In this document: piece after piece, positions 1 to 6,691 of the stretch
Position numbering within the stretch: the stretch's first letter is position 1
How the letters are laid out: each line of letters begins with the position of its first letter
Source: DATFEN01 sp035691285
GTDB lineage: Bacteria; Acidobacteriota; Vicinamibacteria; Fen-336
Direction of reading: 5' to 3'
Assembly: GCA_035691285.1 (NCBI GenBank)
Contig: DASSJI010000174.1
Location: 1 to 7,258, forward strand
Length of the DNA: 7,258 nucleotides
Program-made: the position numbers and the translations under genes
Notes under the pieces: generated by a model
Seen by the model: only the letters and a program-made list of their open reading frames with translations
Database searches by the model: none
Told to the model about the DNA's origin: nothing

Positions 1-468
1 CCCGATCTGCCGCAGCTCCTGCGCACGATCACCGCGGCCGGCGGCTCGCTGCTCCAGCCCGAGCAGCGCGAAGCCCTCGAGGGCCTGCGGCTGGTGGGCT
101 TCCTGTCGGGCCTGGCGCCGCACGACCTGGACGAGCTGGCCCTCGGGGCGCGCATGGAGCACCGACGCCGCGGCGACGTGCTGTTCAAGGTGGGCGACCC
201 GGGCGACCGCCTGTACCTGATTCGCCGGGGAGCGGTCGAGATCGAATCGGCGGGCGGCGTACGCACGCTGCTGAAGCCGCCCAGCCACTTCGGCGAGATG
301 AGCGCCGTGACCGGCGAGCCGCGCACGCTCTCGGCCCGCGTCGCCGAGGACGCCGACCTCCTCGCAATCGAGAGCCGCTCGTTCCGCTCGGTGCTCCTGA
401 AGAACCCATTCCTGGCGTTGGAGCTGGCCAACGCACTGTCCGGCAGCGAGCCGCCAGCGAAGCCGTAG
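1..468 (+). CDS. Cyclic nucleotide-binding domain protein, C-terminal part (5' end outside window)
   Basis: The frame is open from base 1 to the TAG at 466-468, so the start lies outside the window; 155 residues are visible. The last ~120 residues form a Crp/cNMP-binding beta-roll. It opens with a helix of the form FLSGLAPHDLDELA (34-47), followed by the GDVLFKVGDPGDRLYLI strand pair (58-74). The phosphate-binding cassette is FGEM (97-100), with PRTLSA (107-112) about nine residues later. Family knowledge says the Glu of FGE (E99) contacts the ribose and the Arg (R108) contacts the cyclic phosphate; both are present, so ligand binding is plausible. No helix-turn-helix follows: the protein ends soon after the domain, so it is not a Crp-type regulator. 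The domain is probably a sensory tail on something larger, such as a transporter, channel or enzyme. The 30 residues before it do not tell me which. The internal GTG at 94 is not needed as a start. Confidence 0.85.
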   Translation, partial: PDLPQLLRTITAAGGSLLQPEQREALEGLRLVGFLSGLAPHDLDELALGARMEHRRRGDVLFKVGDPGDRLYLIRRGAVEIESAGGVRTLLKPPSHFGEMSAVTGEPRTLSARVAEDADLLAIESRSFRSVLLKNPFLALELANALSGSEPPAKP

Positions 469-529
469 CGGCCGCCGGGCGAGCGACGTTGCGTTCCCGC
501 AGCGGCTCTGCCACGCTCCATGCGCTTCC

Positions 530-538
530 AAGGAGAGG
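530..538 (+). promoter_or_regulatory. Shine-Dalgarno for the amidohydrolase start at 546
   Basis: AAGGAGAGG lies 7 bases before the ATG at 546 (AAGGAG core 10 bases before). It is the only good ribosome-binding site in this gap and supports translation starting at 546 rather than at the GTG at 791. The rest of 469-545 shows no convincing promoter. Confidence 0.6.
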
Positions 539-545
539 CAAGCGA

Positions 546-2563
546 ATGCGCCCTGCGATTCTTGCTGCCCTGCTCGTCGGCGCCGCGCCGACGCCCAAGG
601 ACCAGCTGCTGGTCCCACCCGCCGGGGCGGAGCACTACGTGGTGGTCTCCGACGCCGGGAAGCATGGCGACTGTGGCGCTGGACCCCGGCTGACGGGCGC
701 CTCGCCTATCGCCATTCCCAGTCGCTGCGCGGCTGGATCACGGAAACGGACCAGGTCACGAGCCTGGGGCCGGACGGACTGCCTCGGCGCGTGGAGGTTC
801 GCGGCATCACCCCCAGCGGCGATGCCGCCGAGACGTTCACGCTCGGCGAAGGGCGCGCGACCTGGCGGAGCATCGCCGACTCCGGAACGAGCGAGGGCCG
901 AGTCGGGTACTACCTGCCGGCCGGGGGCATCGGCCTTTCCAACCACGCCTTGATCGAAAGGCTGGTCGCGGCCGGGGAGGCCGGCGTCGACCTCCTCCCC
1001 AGTGGCCGCGCGCGCCTGAGGATCGGGCCGAGCCTCGCCATCCAGGGGCCGGACGGGCCGCGGACCGTCAAGCTGGCGTTCGTGCGCGGAGTCCTGTCCT
1101 CGCCGTTCCCCGTGTGGCTCGACGAGCAGAACCGCTACTTCGCCGACGTCGGCTGGCTCTCGGAAATGCCCGCGGGTTTCGAGGCCAACGCCAAGGCGAT
1201 GCGTGATCTCCAGGAGGCCACGACCGCCGACGACGTCCAGGCGATCGCGCGGCGCTTCCTGACGGCCGAAGCGAAGGCGCCGGTGCTGTTCGACCACGTC
1301 CGCCTGTTCGATGCCGACCGTGGCGTCTTCGTCGAGGGCCAGGCCGTCCTGGCCCGTGACGGCAAGCTTGCGGCGATCGGCGCGGCCGGCTCGGTCACGA
1401 CGCCAGCCGGAGCGCGGGTCATCGACGGTCGCGGCAAGACCCTGGTGCCGGGCCTATGGGACAGCCACATGCACATCGGCGACGACTGGGACGTCCTGGC
1501 CAACGTCGCCAACGGGATGACCAGCTTCCGGAGCCCGGGGACGATGATCGACCGGGCGGAGTCCGTCTCCCGGCGCCGCGCGTCGGGCGACCTGCTGATC
1601 GGCGAGCCGTTCGTGTCGGTGCTCGTCGACCGCAAGGACCCGCTCGCCGCGCAGGGCGCCCTCACCGTGACGAGCGCAGCCGAGGCGATCGCTGCGGTCC
1701 GCAGGATCAAGGACGCTGGCCTGTGGGGCGTCAAGTTCTACACGTCGATGGAGCCCGAGTGGATCGCGCCCGCCGCGGCCGAGGCACACCGGCTCGGCCT
1801 CCACGTCCATGGCCATGTTCCTGCCACGATGAGACCCCTCGAGGCCGTGCGGGCGGGCTATGACGAAGTCACCCACCTCAACTTCATCATGATGCAGGCC
1901 ATGCCCCAGGAGGTGGTGGACAAGGCCAACACGGCGCAGCGCATCGAGGGCCCGGCCAAGTTCGCCAAGGACGTGGACCTGTCTTCGGCCTCGATGCGGT
2001 CTTTCATCGCCGAGCTGAAGCGGCGGGGAACCATCGTCGATCCCACCCTCGTGATCTTCGAGCAGACACTCACCATGGACGGCGGAACGACGGCGCCTGC
2101 CTACGAGCCCTACGCCGGGATCATCTCGCCGGTGTTGGATCGCCGCTTCAAGGCGGGCGGATATCCGGTGGTGGCGGGCTACAGTCGCGACGACTACCGG
2201 AGGAGCTATGCGAAGATGGTCGAGCTCCTCCGAACGCTCCACGAAGCCGGCATCACCATCGTCGCCGGGACCGACGGCTCGGGAATCGAGCTGGTCCGCG
2301 AGCTGGAGCTCTACCAGCAGGTCGGCTTCACGCGCGCCGAGGCGCTCCGGAGCGCCACGATCGTCCCGGCTCGAGTCGTCGGCGCAGACAAGCGGACCGG
2401 ATCGATAGCGGTCGGCAAGGAAGCCGATCTCGTGCTGGTCGATGGCGACGTGTCGACCGACCTCGGCGCGCTTCGCCGTGTGGTGACGGTGGTGAGCGAC
2501 GGCTATGTGATGGACGCTGACGCGCTGCGCGCGGCGGCGGGCTACAGCGGACGGCCGAGATAG
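546..2563 (+). CDS. Exported metal-dependent amidohydrolase, frameshifted near position 671
   Basis: This is an amidohydrolase-superfamily hydrolase (imidazolonepropionase/prolidase-like group) that would cleave C-N bonds with a TIM-barrel metal centre; the substrate is unknown. The gene starts at ATG 546 behind a good ribosome-binding site, with a short hydrophobic leader (MRPAILAALLVGAAP) suggesting export. The frame from 546 reads sensibly to KHGD (660-671). The sensible reading then jumps one frame, to LWRWTPADGRLAYRHSQSL from 671. Restoring one base there (GAC-CTG) gives a continuous 672-residue protein. In that numbering the metal-ligand candidates are HMH (H308, H310), K397 in VKFYTS, the HVHGH cluster (420-424), H444 in THLN and D577 in AGTDGSG, so the catalytic set looks complete. 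Residues ~25-230 form a family-specific N-terminal region. As written, only 791-2563 (590 residues from a GTG) is one open frame, and it would lack the leader. The shift could be a sequencing error, a recent mutation or, less likely, recoding. Confidence 0.85.
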
Positions 2564-2568
2564 GGGAA

Positions 2569-2594
2569 CCGGCGCGGCGTCAGGGCGGCGCCGG
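2569..2594. terminator. Possible bidirectional terminator hairpin between convergent genes
   Basis: CCGGCGC (2569-2575) and its exact reverse complement GCGCCGG (2588-2594) can form a 7-bp GC stem with a 12-base loop. It lies where the amidohydrolase (stop 2561-2563) and the minus-strand L,D-transpeptidase gene (stop 2580-2582, inside the loop) converge 16 bases apart. There is no T tract on either side, so it is not a classical intrinsic terminator. Short GC inverted repeats are also common by chance at this base composition. Confidence 0.3.
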
Positions 2595-3320
2595 CAGGCC
2601 CCACGCCCGTCGCACTTCCTCGTAGGTCACGCGGGGAAGCTGCACCAGCACGGGTTGCGCGCCGGGATCGAGCCATCCGACGATCCTGTCGAGGGCGGCC
2701 GCATCGAAGGCGCTGCAGCCGGCCGTCACCGAGCCCGGTCCGAGGCGCTGGTGGAGGAAGATGCAGCTCCCGCCGCCGGGCCGCTGGAGGGCGTTGTGTG
2801 CGACCACGACCACGAGGCGGTAGAGGTCGTCGTCACGCCGCATGTCCTCGAACGAGTCGAAGTCCCGCAGCGAGCGGCTCGTGTCCACGATCCGGTTGTA
2901 CTGGCGGGACCGTGGATCGTCCACGCACTTCAAGCTCGGCGTCGCCATCGTGTAGTGGAGCCGGACGCCCGGCGGCGGCGTCGCGGCGTAGCCGGTGGCC
3001 GAAGCCAGGTAGAACACGCCCGCTGGCGACCGCCCGTCGCCCTCACGCTTGACGGCGCCCCCATCCGTTCCCGCGGGCCGACCCTCTCCGTGCAGCCCCA
3101 GGCCCCAGGCAAGCCCGCTCCGGCCGAGCGAGACCGGCACGGCGCCAAGGGCAGGCTCCCACCCTCCGGCGGCTGATCGCTCGAACGCGCGCGCCGTCCC
3201 CTGCGTCGCGTCCCAGCCGTCCGTGACGACGACGAGCATCTGCCGAGCCTCGGCCGGGACAACGCTCCCTGCTCCGGACTGCGCCAGCTGAAACGCGAGG
3301 AGCAGGCCTGTCCAGGTCAC
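2580..3320 (-). CDS. L,D-transpeptidase family protein (YkuD-like catalytic domain)
   Basis: The protein has 246 residues. The catalytic end has the pattern seen in COG3786 YkuD-like proteins: VVVAHN (171-176), then GGGSCIFLH (182-190), then TAGCSAF (199-205), with C202 as the likely nucleophile and H190 as partner. The last part (WLDPGAQPVLVQLP, 216-229) also fits. Upstream, REGDGRSPAGVF (92-103) is the usual conserved stretch before the catalytic core. Family members form or exchange peptide cross-links in peptidoglycan in the periplasm through a Cys acyl-enzyme; the exact activity here is inferred. The N-terminus (LLLAFQLA, residues 6-13) is hydrophobic but lacks a basic n-region, so it is only a weak signal peptide. 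The start is GTG at 3320, with a GGGAAG-like ribosome-binding site at about 3328-3334; a nearby ATG at 3328 is out of frame. It lies 45 bases downstream of the small secreted protein gene on the same strand and may be co-transcribed with it. Confidence 0.85.
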   Translation of the reverse strand: MTWTGLLLAFQLAQSGAGSVVPAEARQMLVVVTDGWDATQGTARAFERSAAGGWEPALGAVPVSLGRSGLAWGLGLHGEGRPAGTDGGAVKREGDGRSPAGVFYLASATGYAATPPPGVRLHYTMATPSLKCVDDPRSRQYNRIVDTSRSLRDFDSFEDMRRDDDLYRLVVVVAHNALQRPGGGSCIFLHQRLGPGSVTAGCSAFDAAALDRIVGWLDPGAQPVLVQLPRVTYEEVRRAWGLPAPP

Positions 3321-3365
3321 CCCGACATCTTCCCACAGCGCGACCCGCGCGGGCCGCGCGACCGG

Positions 3366-3821
3366 CTAGGGCAGCGGCTTGAGCGTCACCTCGCGGTAGT
3401 GGCTCGTGCCGAGGAAATCCCGGAACCCGAAGCGATTCGCGGTCATCTCGCGCTGCTTCTGCTCGTCGGCGGTCTTGAAGTGCCTGGATGCGATTTCCTT
3501 CGCCTTGGCGTCGTCACCGGCGTCGAAGTCGAGGGCCTTGCCGAAGCTCGCGTGCAGGGTGCAGATCAGGACATCCGGGTCGCTCGGGCTCTCCGGCACC
3601 TTCAGGAACACTTTCTGGTCCAGCACCAGGCCCGCCTTCTTCGCTTCCTGGCCCGGGGGGATGAAGTTCTGCCGCAAGTACTTCATGTAGTCGTCGAAGT
3701 GCCCTTGCTTCGTGCGATAGGCGCCGCACTCCCAGACCGGGCCTTCCGTGAAATGCTCCTGGGCGAACGCCGCCGGCGCCGCGAGACACGACACCGTCAC
3801 AATGAGACGCATGGGCTTCAT
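3366..3821 (-). CDS. Small secreted protein of unknown function
   Basis: The protein has 151 residues with a clear Sec signal peptide: MKPMR, then a hydrophobic core (LIVTVSCLAAPAA), then an AFA site with likely cleavage before Q21. The mature ~131-residue protein is polar. It contains GAYRTKQGHFDDYMKYLRQ (33-51), KKAGLVLDQKVFLK (61-74) and DVLICTLHASF (83-93). That strand-helix-strand layout, a short 'x-K-x-G-x-x-x-D-Y' turn leading into a helix, resembles NIPSNAP/ABM-like dimeric alpha-beta barrel proteins. This is an inference from pattern, not a family match I can confirm. Two cysteines remain (C32 and C87). The start at ATG 3821 is favoured because AAGGAGG lies just upstream; M4 (3812) is an alternative but is further from it. 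It is transcribed away from the methyltransferase and towards the L,D-transpeptidase gene. No function is assigned. Confidence 0.8.
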   Translation of the reverse strand: MKPMRLIVTVSCLAAPAAFAQEHFTEGPVWECGAYRTKQGHFDDYMKYLRQNFIPPGQEAKKAGLVLDQKVFLKVPESPSDPDVLICTLHASFGKALDFDAGDDAKAKEIASRHFKTADEQKQREMTANRFGFRDFLGTSHYREVTLKPLP

Positions 3822-3825
3822 GGAG

Positions 3826-3832
3826 CCTCCTT
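3826..3832 (-). promoter_or_regulatory. Strong Shine-Dalgarno of the small secreted protein gene
   Basis: On the minus strand this reads AAGGAGG, a full match to the anti-SD, 4 bases before the ATG at 3821. The spacing is slightly short but acceptable, and the site supports that start. Confidence 0.65.
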
Positions 3833-3833
3833 A

Positions 3834-3889
3834 CTATTGTCAGTAGCGTGTGGGACTGTGGTCCCGGTCGCCTGCGCTTGTCAATACCG
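3834..3889. promoter_or_regulatory. Candidate operator region between divergent genes
   Basis: The divergent gap 3822-3940 contains a 13-base near-palindrome, CTATTGTCAGTAG (3834-3846), with 5 of 6 pairs matching around a central T. A 12-base direct repeat overlaps it: TTGTCAGTAGCG (3837-3848) and TTGTCAATACCG (3878-3889), matching at 10 of 12 positions and 41 bases apart, close to four helical turns. A GGGAC-TGTG-GTCCC hairpin (3852-3865) lies between them. The second TTGTCAA reads as TTGACA on the minus strand, like a -35 box, but I find no good -10 at the right distance. The left site touches the ribosome-binding site of the minus gene, so a bound regulator could repress it. All of this is inference from pattern. 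Confidence 0.3.
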
Positions 3890-3928
3890 CATGCGATGAT
3901 GTCCCTTGCACCGGTCGCCTCCAAGCGC

Positions 3929-3934
3929 AAGGAG
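3929..3934 (+). promoter_or_regulatory. Shine-Dalgarno that sets the methyltransferase start at 3941
   Basis: AAGGAG lies 6 bases before ATG 3941. The frame is open further upstream, to a GTG at 3848, but the 31 extra residues have no ribosome-binding site and do not resemble a methyltransferase N-terminus. The start is therefore placed at 3941. Confidence 0.65.
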
Positions 3935-3940
3935 TTGACG

Positions 3941-4720
3941 ATGGACACGGCCGCAAGGGGCATAGCCGCCTACGACCTCCCGGGGCGCGTGGCGGCCTAC
4001 GACGCGGACATGGACCTGATGCACCCGAACCGCGCGCGCATGGTCGAGGTCGCCCTGGAGGTGCTGCCGTTCCAGCGCGATGCCGAGCTGCGCGCGATCG
4101 ACCTCGGCACCGGAACCGGATTCCTGGCGCGCCGGTTCCTCGAGCGCTTCCCGGCCGCAACGCTCTCGGCCGTGGACGGCGCTGCCGCGATGCTGGACCT
4201 GGCCCGCGGGCGGCTCGGCCCGCTCGCGAGCCGCGTGGAGCTCGTGGTTGGCGACTTCAGACGCCTCGACGAGCTGGGCCTGCCTCCCGAAGCCGACGTC
4301 GTGCTCAGCAGCTTCGCGCTTCACCACCTGACAGCGGACGAGAAGCGGCGGTTGCTGCGCGAGGTCGCCTCCCGGCTGACAGCCGGCGGCTGGTTCGTGA
4401 ACGCCGACCTCGTCGTGAGCGAGTCGGCGGAGCTCGAGTCGCGCATCCAGGCCCTGCGCGTCGAGGGCATCCTGCTGCGCGCGGCCGGCCGCGACCCCCG
4501 CTTCGTGGACGTCTCCGCGACACGCGCCTGGCTCGAACAAATGGAAGCGGCCGAGGGCGATCAGCCCTTGACGCTCGCGAGCGACCTCGGGCTCGCGCGC
4601 GAAGCCGGTCTGCACGCCGAGGTGTTGTGGAAGGAGCACAGGGAGGTCGTCTGGGGCGGGCCCGGGGCGAGGCTCTCGCCTCTTCGCCTACCGGAAGTTC
4701 CTTGCGAGGACGACATTTGA
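3941..4720 (+). CDS. Class I SAM-dependent methyltransferase
   Basis: The protein has 259 residues and is soluble. It has the Rossmann-type SAM-binding core: motif I AIDLGTGTGFLARRF (52-66), the acidic residue ending strand 2 (AVD, D79) expected to hold the ribose, motif II-like VVGDF (102-106), DVVLSSFALHHL (119-130) as the post-II/motif IV strand, and LTAGGWFVNADLV (146-158) as motif VI. The HHL after the fourth strand is typical of the Methyltransf_11/25/UbiE-like group acting on small molecules. The residues after the core (160-235) probably form the substrate cap; the substrate cannot be inferred. The C-terminus (after ~240) is low in order and rich in Pro and Arg. The gene is divergent from the secreted-protein gene and followed after 95 bases by the DinB gene. 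That gap holds a promoter-like element, so the two are probably not strictly one operon. Confidence 0.88.
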   Translation: MDTAARGIAAYDLPGRVAAYDADMDLMHPNRARMVEVALEVLPFQRDAELRAIDLGTGTGFLARRFLERFPAATLSAVDGAAAMLDLARGRLGPLASRVELVVGDFRRLDELGLPPEADVVLSSFALHHLTADEKRRLLREVASRLTAGGWFVNADLVVSESAELESRIQALRVEGILLRAAGRDPRFVDVSATRAWLEQMEAAEGDQPLTLASDLGLAREAGLHAEVLWKEHREVVWGGPGARLSPLRLPEVPCEDDI

Positions 4721-4784
4721 TACGGAGCTCGAGCGCGCCATTGCGAGACGGGCGCCGTCGGGAGACCATCCGAGACCGACTGGG

Positions 4785-4809
4785 TCACGCGCGTGAACGG
4801 GGCTAGGAT
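4785..4809 (+). promoter_or_regulatory. Promoter-like -10 with adjacent palindrome before the DinB gene
   Basis: TAGGAT (4804-4809) fits the TANNNT -10 pattern and ends 6 bases before ATG 4816, so a transcript from it would be nearly leaderless. Directly upstream is TCACGCGCGTGA (4785-4796), a perfect 12-bp palindrome placed where the -10/-35 spacer would lie, a typical repressor position. No good -35 is visible (TGGGTC at 4781-4786 is poor). The AGGA inside TAGGAT could instead act as a weak ribosome-binding site 7 bases from the ATG; the sequence alone does not decide between these roles. Confidence 0.35.
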
Positions 4810-4815
4810 TCCCGC

Positions 4816-5322
4816 ATGGCGAAGACACTGCTCGACGAAGCCCTGGACGGCTGGCGCTACGCGCGCGAGGGCGTCGTCGCCGAGCTCGAAAACATCCCTG
4901 CCGAGTCGTTCGGCTTCCAACCGGTGCCTTCAGTGAGAACGGTCGCCGAGCTGGCTCGCCACGTCGTCGAGTCCAGTGAGGTCATGGTGGGTGAGCTGAC
5001 CCGCCCGGATGGCGACTTCACACGTCAGTCCTACCCGGACCACTTGAAGGAGCACGCCGGGGGCCTCGACTCCCGCCAGGACAAGGACGCACTGCTCGCC
5101 CTGCTGCGCGGCACCCTCGAGAAGGGCGTCGCGCGATTCCGCGATGCGGGCGAGCTGCTCATGCTCCAGCGGATCACCCAGTTCAACGGCGAGCCCGCGA
5201 CGCGCCTGTCGTGGATGAGCCACGGCGTGGCGCACGAGGAGTATCACCGCGGCCAGCTCTGTGTTTACGCGCGGCAGCTCGGGCTGGTGCCCGCGCTGAC
5301 GAAGCTGATCCACGGCAGCTGA
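4816..5322 (+). CDS. DinB family protein (metal-binding four-helix bundle)
   Basis: The protein has 168 residues, the usual DinB/YfiT-like length. The metal-binding pattern is present: H49 in ELARHVV (helix 2), then AHEEYHRGQL (139-148) with H140 and H144 spaced as HxxxH, giving the three-His site of this superfamily. The N-terminal helix (LDEALDGWRYAREGVVAELENIP) and the FGFQPVPSVRTVAELARHV segment are characteristic. H136 just before the pair is an additional possible ligand. Members include thiol-dependent transferases (bacillithiol, mycothiol or glutathione partners), but many have no known activity and I cannot assign one. The ATG at 4816 has at best a weak AGGA ribosome-binding site and may be leaderless. 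The gene ends about 145 bases before the convergent MFS gene; 5323-5448 contains only weak inverted repeats and no gene I can support. Confidence 0.88.
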   Translation: MAKTLLDEALDGWRYAREGVVAELENIPAESFGFQPVPSVRTVAELARHVVESSEVMVGELTRPDGDFTRQSYPDHLKEHAGGLDSRQDKDALLALLRGTLEKGVARFRDAGELLMLQRITQFNGEPATRLSWMSHGVAHEEYHRGQLCVYARQLGLVPALTKLIHGS

Positions 5323-5448
5323 TGGAGCTCGGTCTCCTGCCTCTCCGGCTGCTCCAGACCCGGACCTGTGGACCACTCTTCCACGGCGGGCGATGCCTTG
5401 TCGCCGGGACGCGCTCGCCGGCTTCCCGCCTCCGGCGCAGCTCCCTGG

Positions 5449-5468
5449 GCGCGACGCATGCGTCGCGC
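5449..5468. terminator. Perfect 20-bp palindrome between convergent genes, probable terminator or REP-like element
   Basis: The left arm GCGCGACGCA (5449-5458) is followed without a gap by its exact reverse complement (5459-5468). The last base is shared with the MFS stop codon (5468-5470, minus strand). Transcripts from either side would form a stable GC hairpin here: the MFS mRNA right at its stop, and the DinB mRNA ~127 bases after its stop. No T-run follows on either strand, so Rho-independent termination is not certain. A dispersed palindromic (REP-like) repeat is the alternative. Confidence 0.45.
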
Positions 5469-6691
5469 TACGACCCCAGCGTCTCCCGCAGGCGCCACGC
5501 GACGACCAGGCCGGATGCGGCGGTCACGCCGGCCACGAGCACAACGGCGGGACGCACGCCCAGCCAGTCGGCCGTGATCCCGGCGAGCAGCGCGCCGACC
5601 GCGTAGCCGAGGTCGCGCCAGAGCCGGTACACGCCCACAGCCGAGGCGCGCCAAGAGGGATGCGCGACGTCGCCGATCGCCGCGAGCAGCGTCGGATAGA
5701 CCATGGCGGTTCCGATCCCGAGAAGCACCGCGCCAAGGCCGAACAGGTCGAAGCTCGAGGCGACGGCGACCAGGAGGATTCCCGCCGCCTGGACCCAGAG
5801 CCCCGAGGCGATCAGCCATTTACGGCCCAGGCGATCGGACAGCCCGCCCGTGAGGAGCTGGCCCGCTCCCCACACCATCGGATAGATCGCGGCCAGCACG
5901 CCGATCTGGTCCAGCCGCAGCCCCGTCGACGCGAAGAGCAACGGGAACAGCCCCCATGCCATCCCGTCGTTGAGGTTGTTGACGAGGCCGGCCTGGCTCA
6001 CGGCCGAGAGGTCGCGATCGCGGAACGACGTCCGCGCGAAGACCTCGGCGGCTCCGAGACCGGAGGGCGACGATGTACTTCCAGCCTGGGCTTCGTGCCG
6101 GGCGTGGCCGTGCGTCTCCCGCACGGGCAGCGCCGAAAGCACGAGCCCCGCGATGACGAAGCCGACGCCGAGATAGAAAGGTTGCGGTCGCAGGGCGTAT
6201 GCCGCCGCCAGGTAGCCGGTCGCCAGGGCCGATCCGCCCACCGCGAGGTACCCGGCGCATTCGTTCAGCCCCATGGCGAGGCCGCGGCGCTCCGGTCCCG
6301 CGAGGTCGATCTTCATCACCACCGTCGTGGACCAGGTGAGCCCCTGGCTCGCGCCGAGAAGCACGTTAGCGAACAGGATCCAGCCCCACGTGGGCGCCCA
6401 CATGAGCAGGAAGGGGACCGGAGTCGCGAGCACCCAACCCGCCACGAGCACGGGCTTGCGGCCGATCCGGTCGGACAAATGCCCCGCGAAGTAGTTCGTC
6501 GCAGCCTTCACCACGCCGAAGACGACGATGAACGACAGCACGGCCGTCCGCGCGGCGAGGTGGAACTCGCGCTCGGCCAGGGCAGGCAGGATGGTGCGCT
6601 CCAGCCCGACCATGGCCCCGACGAAGGCGTTGACGACCACGAGGAGCGCGAACTGGCGCCAGTTGCTGGCGAGGCCGAGACGCGGCGTCAC
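5468..6691 (-). CDS. MFS transporter, 12-TM, probable efflux
   Basis: From GTG 6691 the protein is 407 residues, normal for a 12-helix major facilitator. Both halves carry the cytoplasmic motif A: GHLSDRIGRK (70-79) between helices 2 and 3, and GGLSDRLGRK (282-291) between helices 8 and 9. Hydrophobic helices are evident, for example 14-30, 50-66, 81-98, 104-120, 143-165, 172-189 and, in the second half, 244-256, 262-281, 293-311, 315-340, 362-377 and 381-398. The central loop after helix 6 contains RETHGHARHEA (191-201), with three His close together. It lies downstream of an ArsR-type regulator on the same strand, which suggests substrate-induced export of a metalloid, sulfur compound or drug; the substrate is unknown. 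The start is uncertain. The frame also opens at TTG 6802, but the extra 37 residues are Gly/Arg/Ser-rich and unlike an MFS N-terminus. Neither start has a good ribosome-binding site. Confidence 0.88.
   Translation of the reverse strand: MTPRLGLASNWRQFALLVVVNAFVGAMVGLERTILPALAEREFHLAARTAVLSFIVVFGVVKAATNYFAGHLSDRIGRKPVLVAGWVLATPVPFLLMWAPTWGWILFANVLLGASQGLTWSTTVVMKIDLAGPERRGLAMGLNECAGYLAVGGSALATGYLAAAYALRPQPFYLGVGFVIAGLVLSALPVRETHGHARHEAQAGSTSSPSGLGAAEVFARTSFRDRDLSAVSQAGLVNNLNDGMAWGLFPLLFASTGLRLDQIGVLAAIYPMVWGAGQLLTGGLSDRLGRKWLIASGLWVQAAGILLVAVASSFDLFGLGAVLLGIGTAMVYPTLLAAIGDVAHPSWRASAVGVYRLWRDLGYAVGALLAGITADWLGVRPAVVLVAGVTAASGLVVAWRLRETLGS

Noticed and set aside
671..676. Programmed -1 frameshifting as the explanation for the amidohydrolase break
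   Set aside because: There is no slippery heptamer (X XXY YYZ) at the junction. A missing base is simpler.
635..1297. A 220-codon minus-strand frame opposite the amidohydrolase N-terminal region
   Set aside because: No recognisable domain, and the composition is typical of a reverse-strand shadow. The plus-strand reading is supported by family-like sequence on both sides of the frameshift.
1454..2242. A 262-codon minus-strand frame opposite the amidohydrolase catalytic domain
   Set aside because: His/Arg-rich with no motif. The opposite strand carries the metal-ligand residues of the amidohydrolase.
3338..3363. GC-rich repeats between the two minus-strand genes (CCCGCGCGGG palindrome and GCGCGACC repeated twice)
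   Set aside because: Very simple CG-rich sequence of the kind that arises by composition. There is no T tract and it lies between genes that may be co-transcribed, so I do not call a terminator.
3850..4806. A 318-codon open frame on the plus strand across the methyltransferase
   Set aside because: It is Arg/Ala/Gly-rich and featureless, while the overlapping frame from 3941 carries the full set of SAM-binding motifs behind a ribosome-binding site.
5366..5405. Short hairpins after the DinB gene (GTGGA/TCCAC and GGCGA/TCGCC)
   Set aside because: Five-base stems with 7-base loops are common by chance at this composition; the 20-bp palindrome at 5449 is the better candidate.
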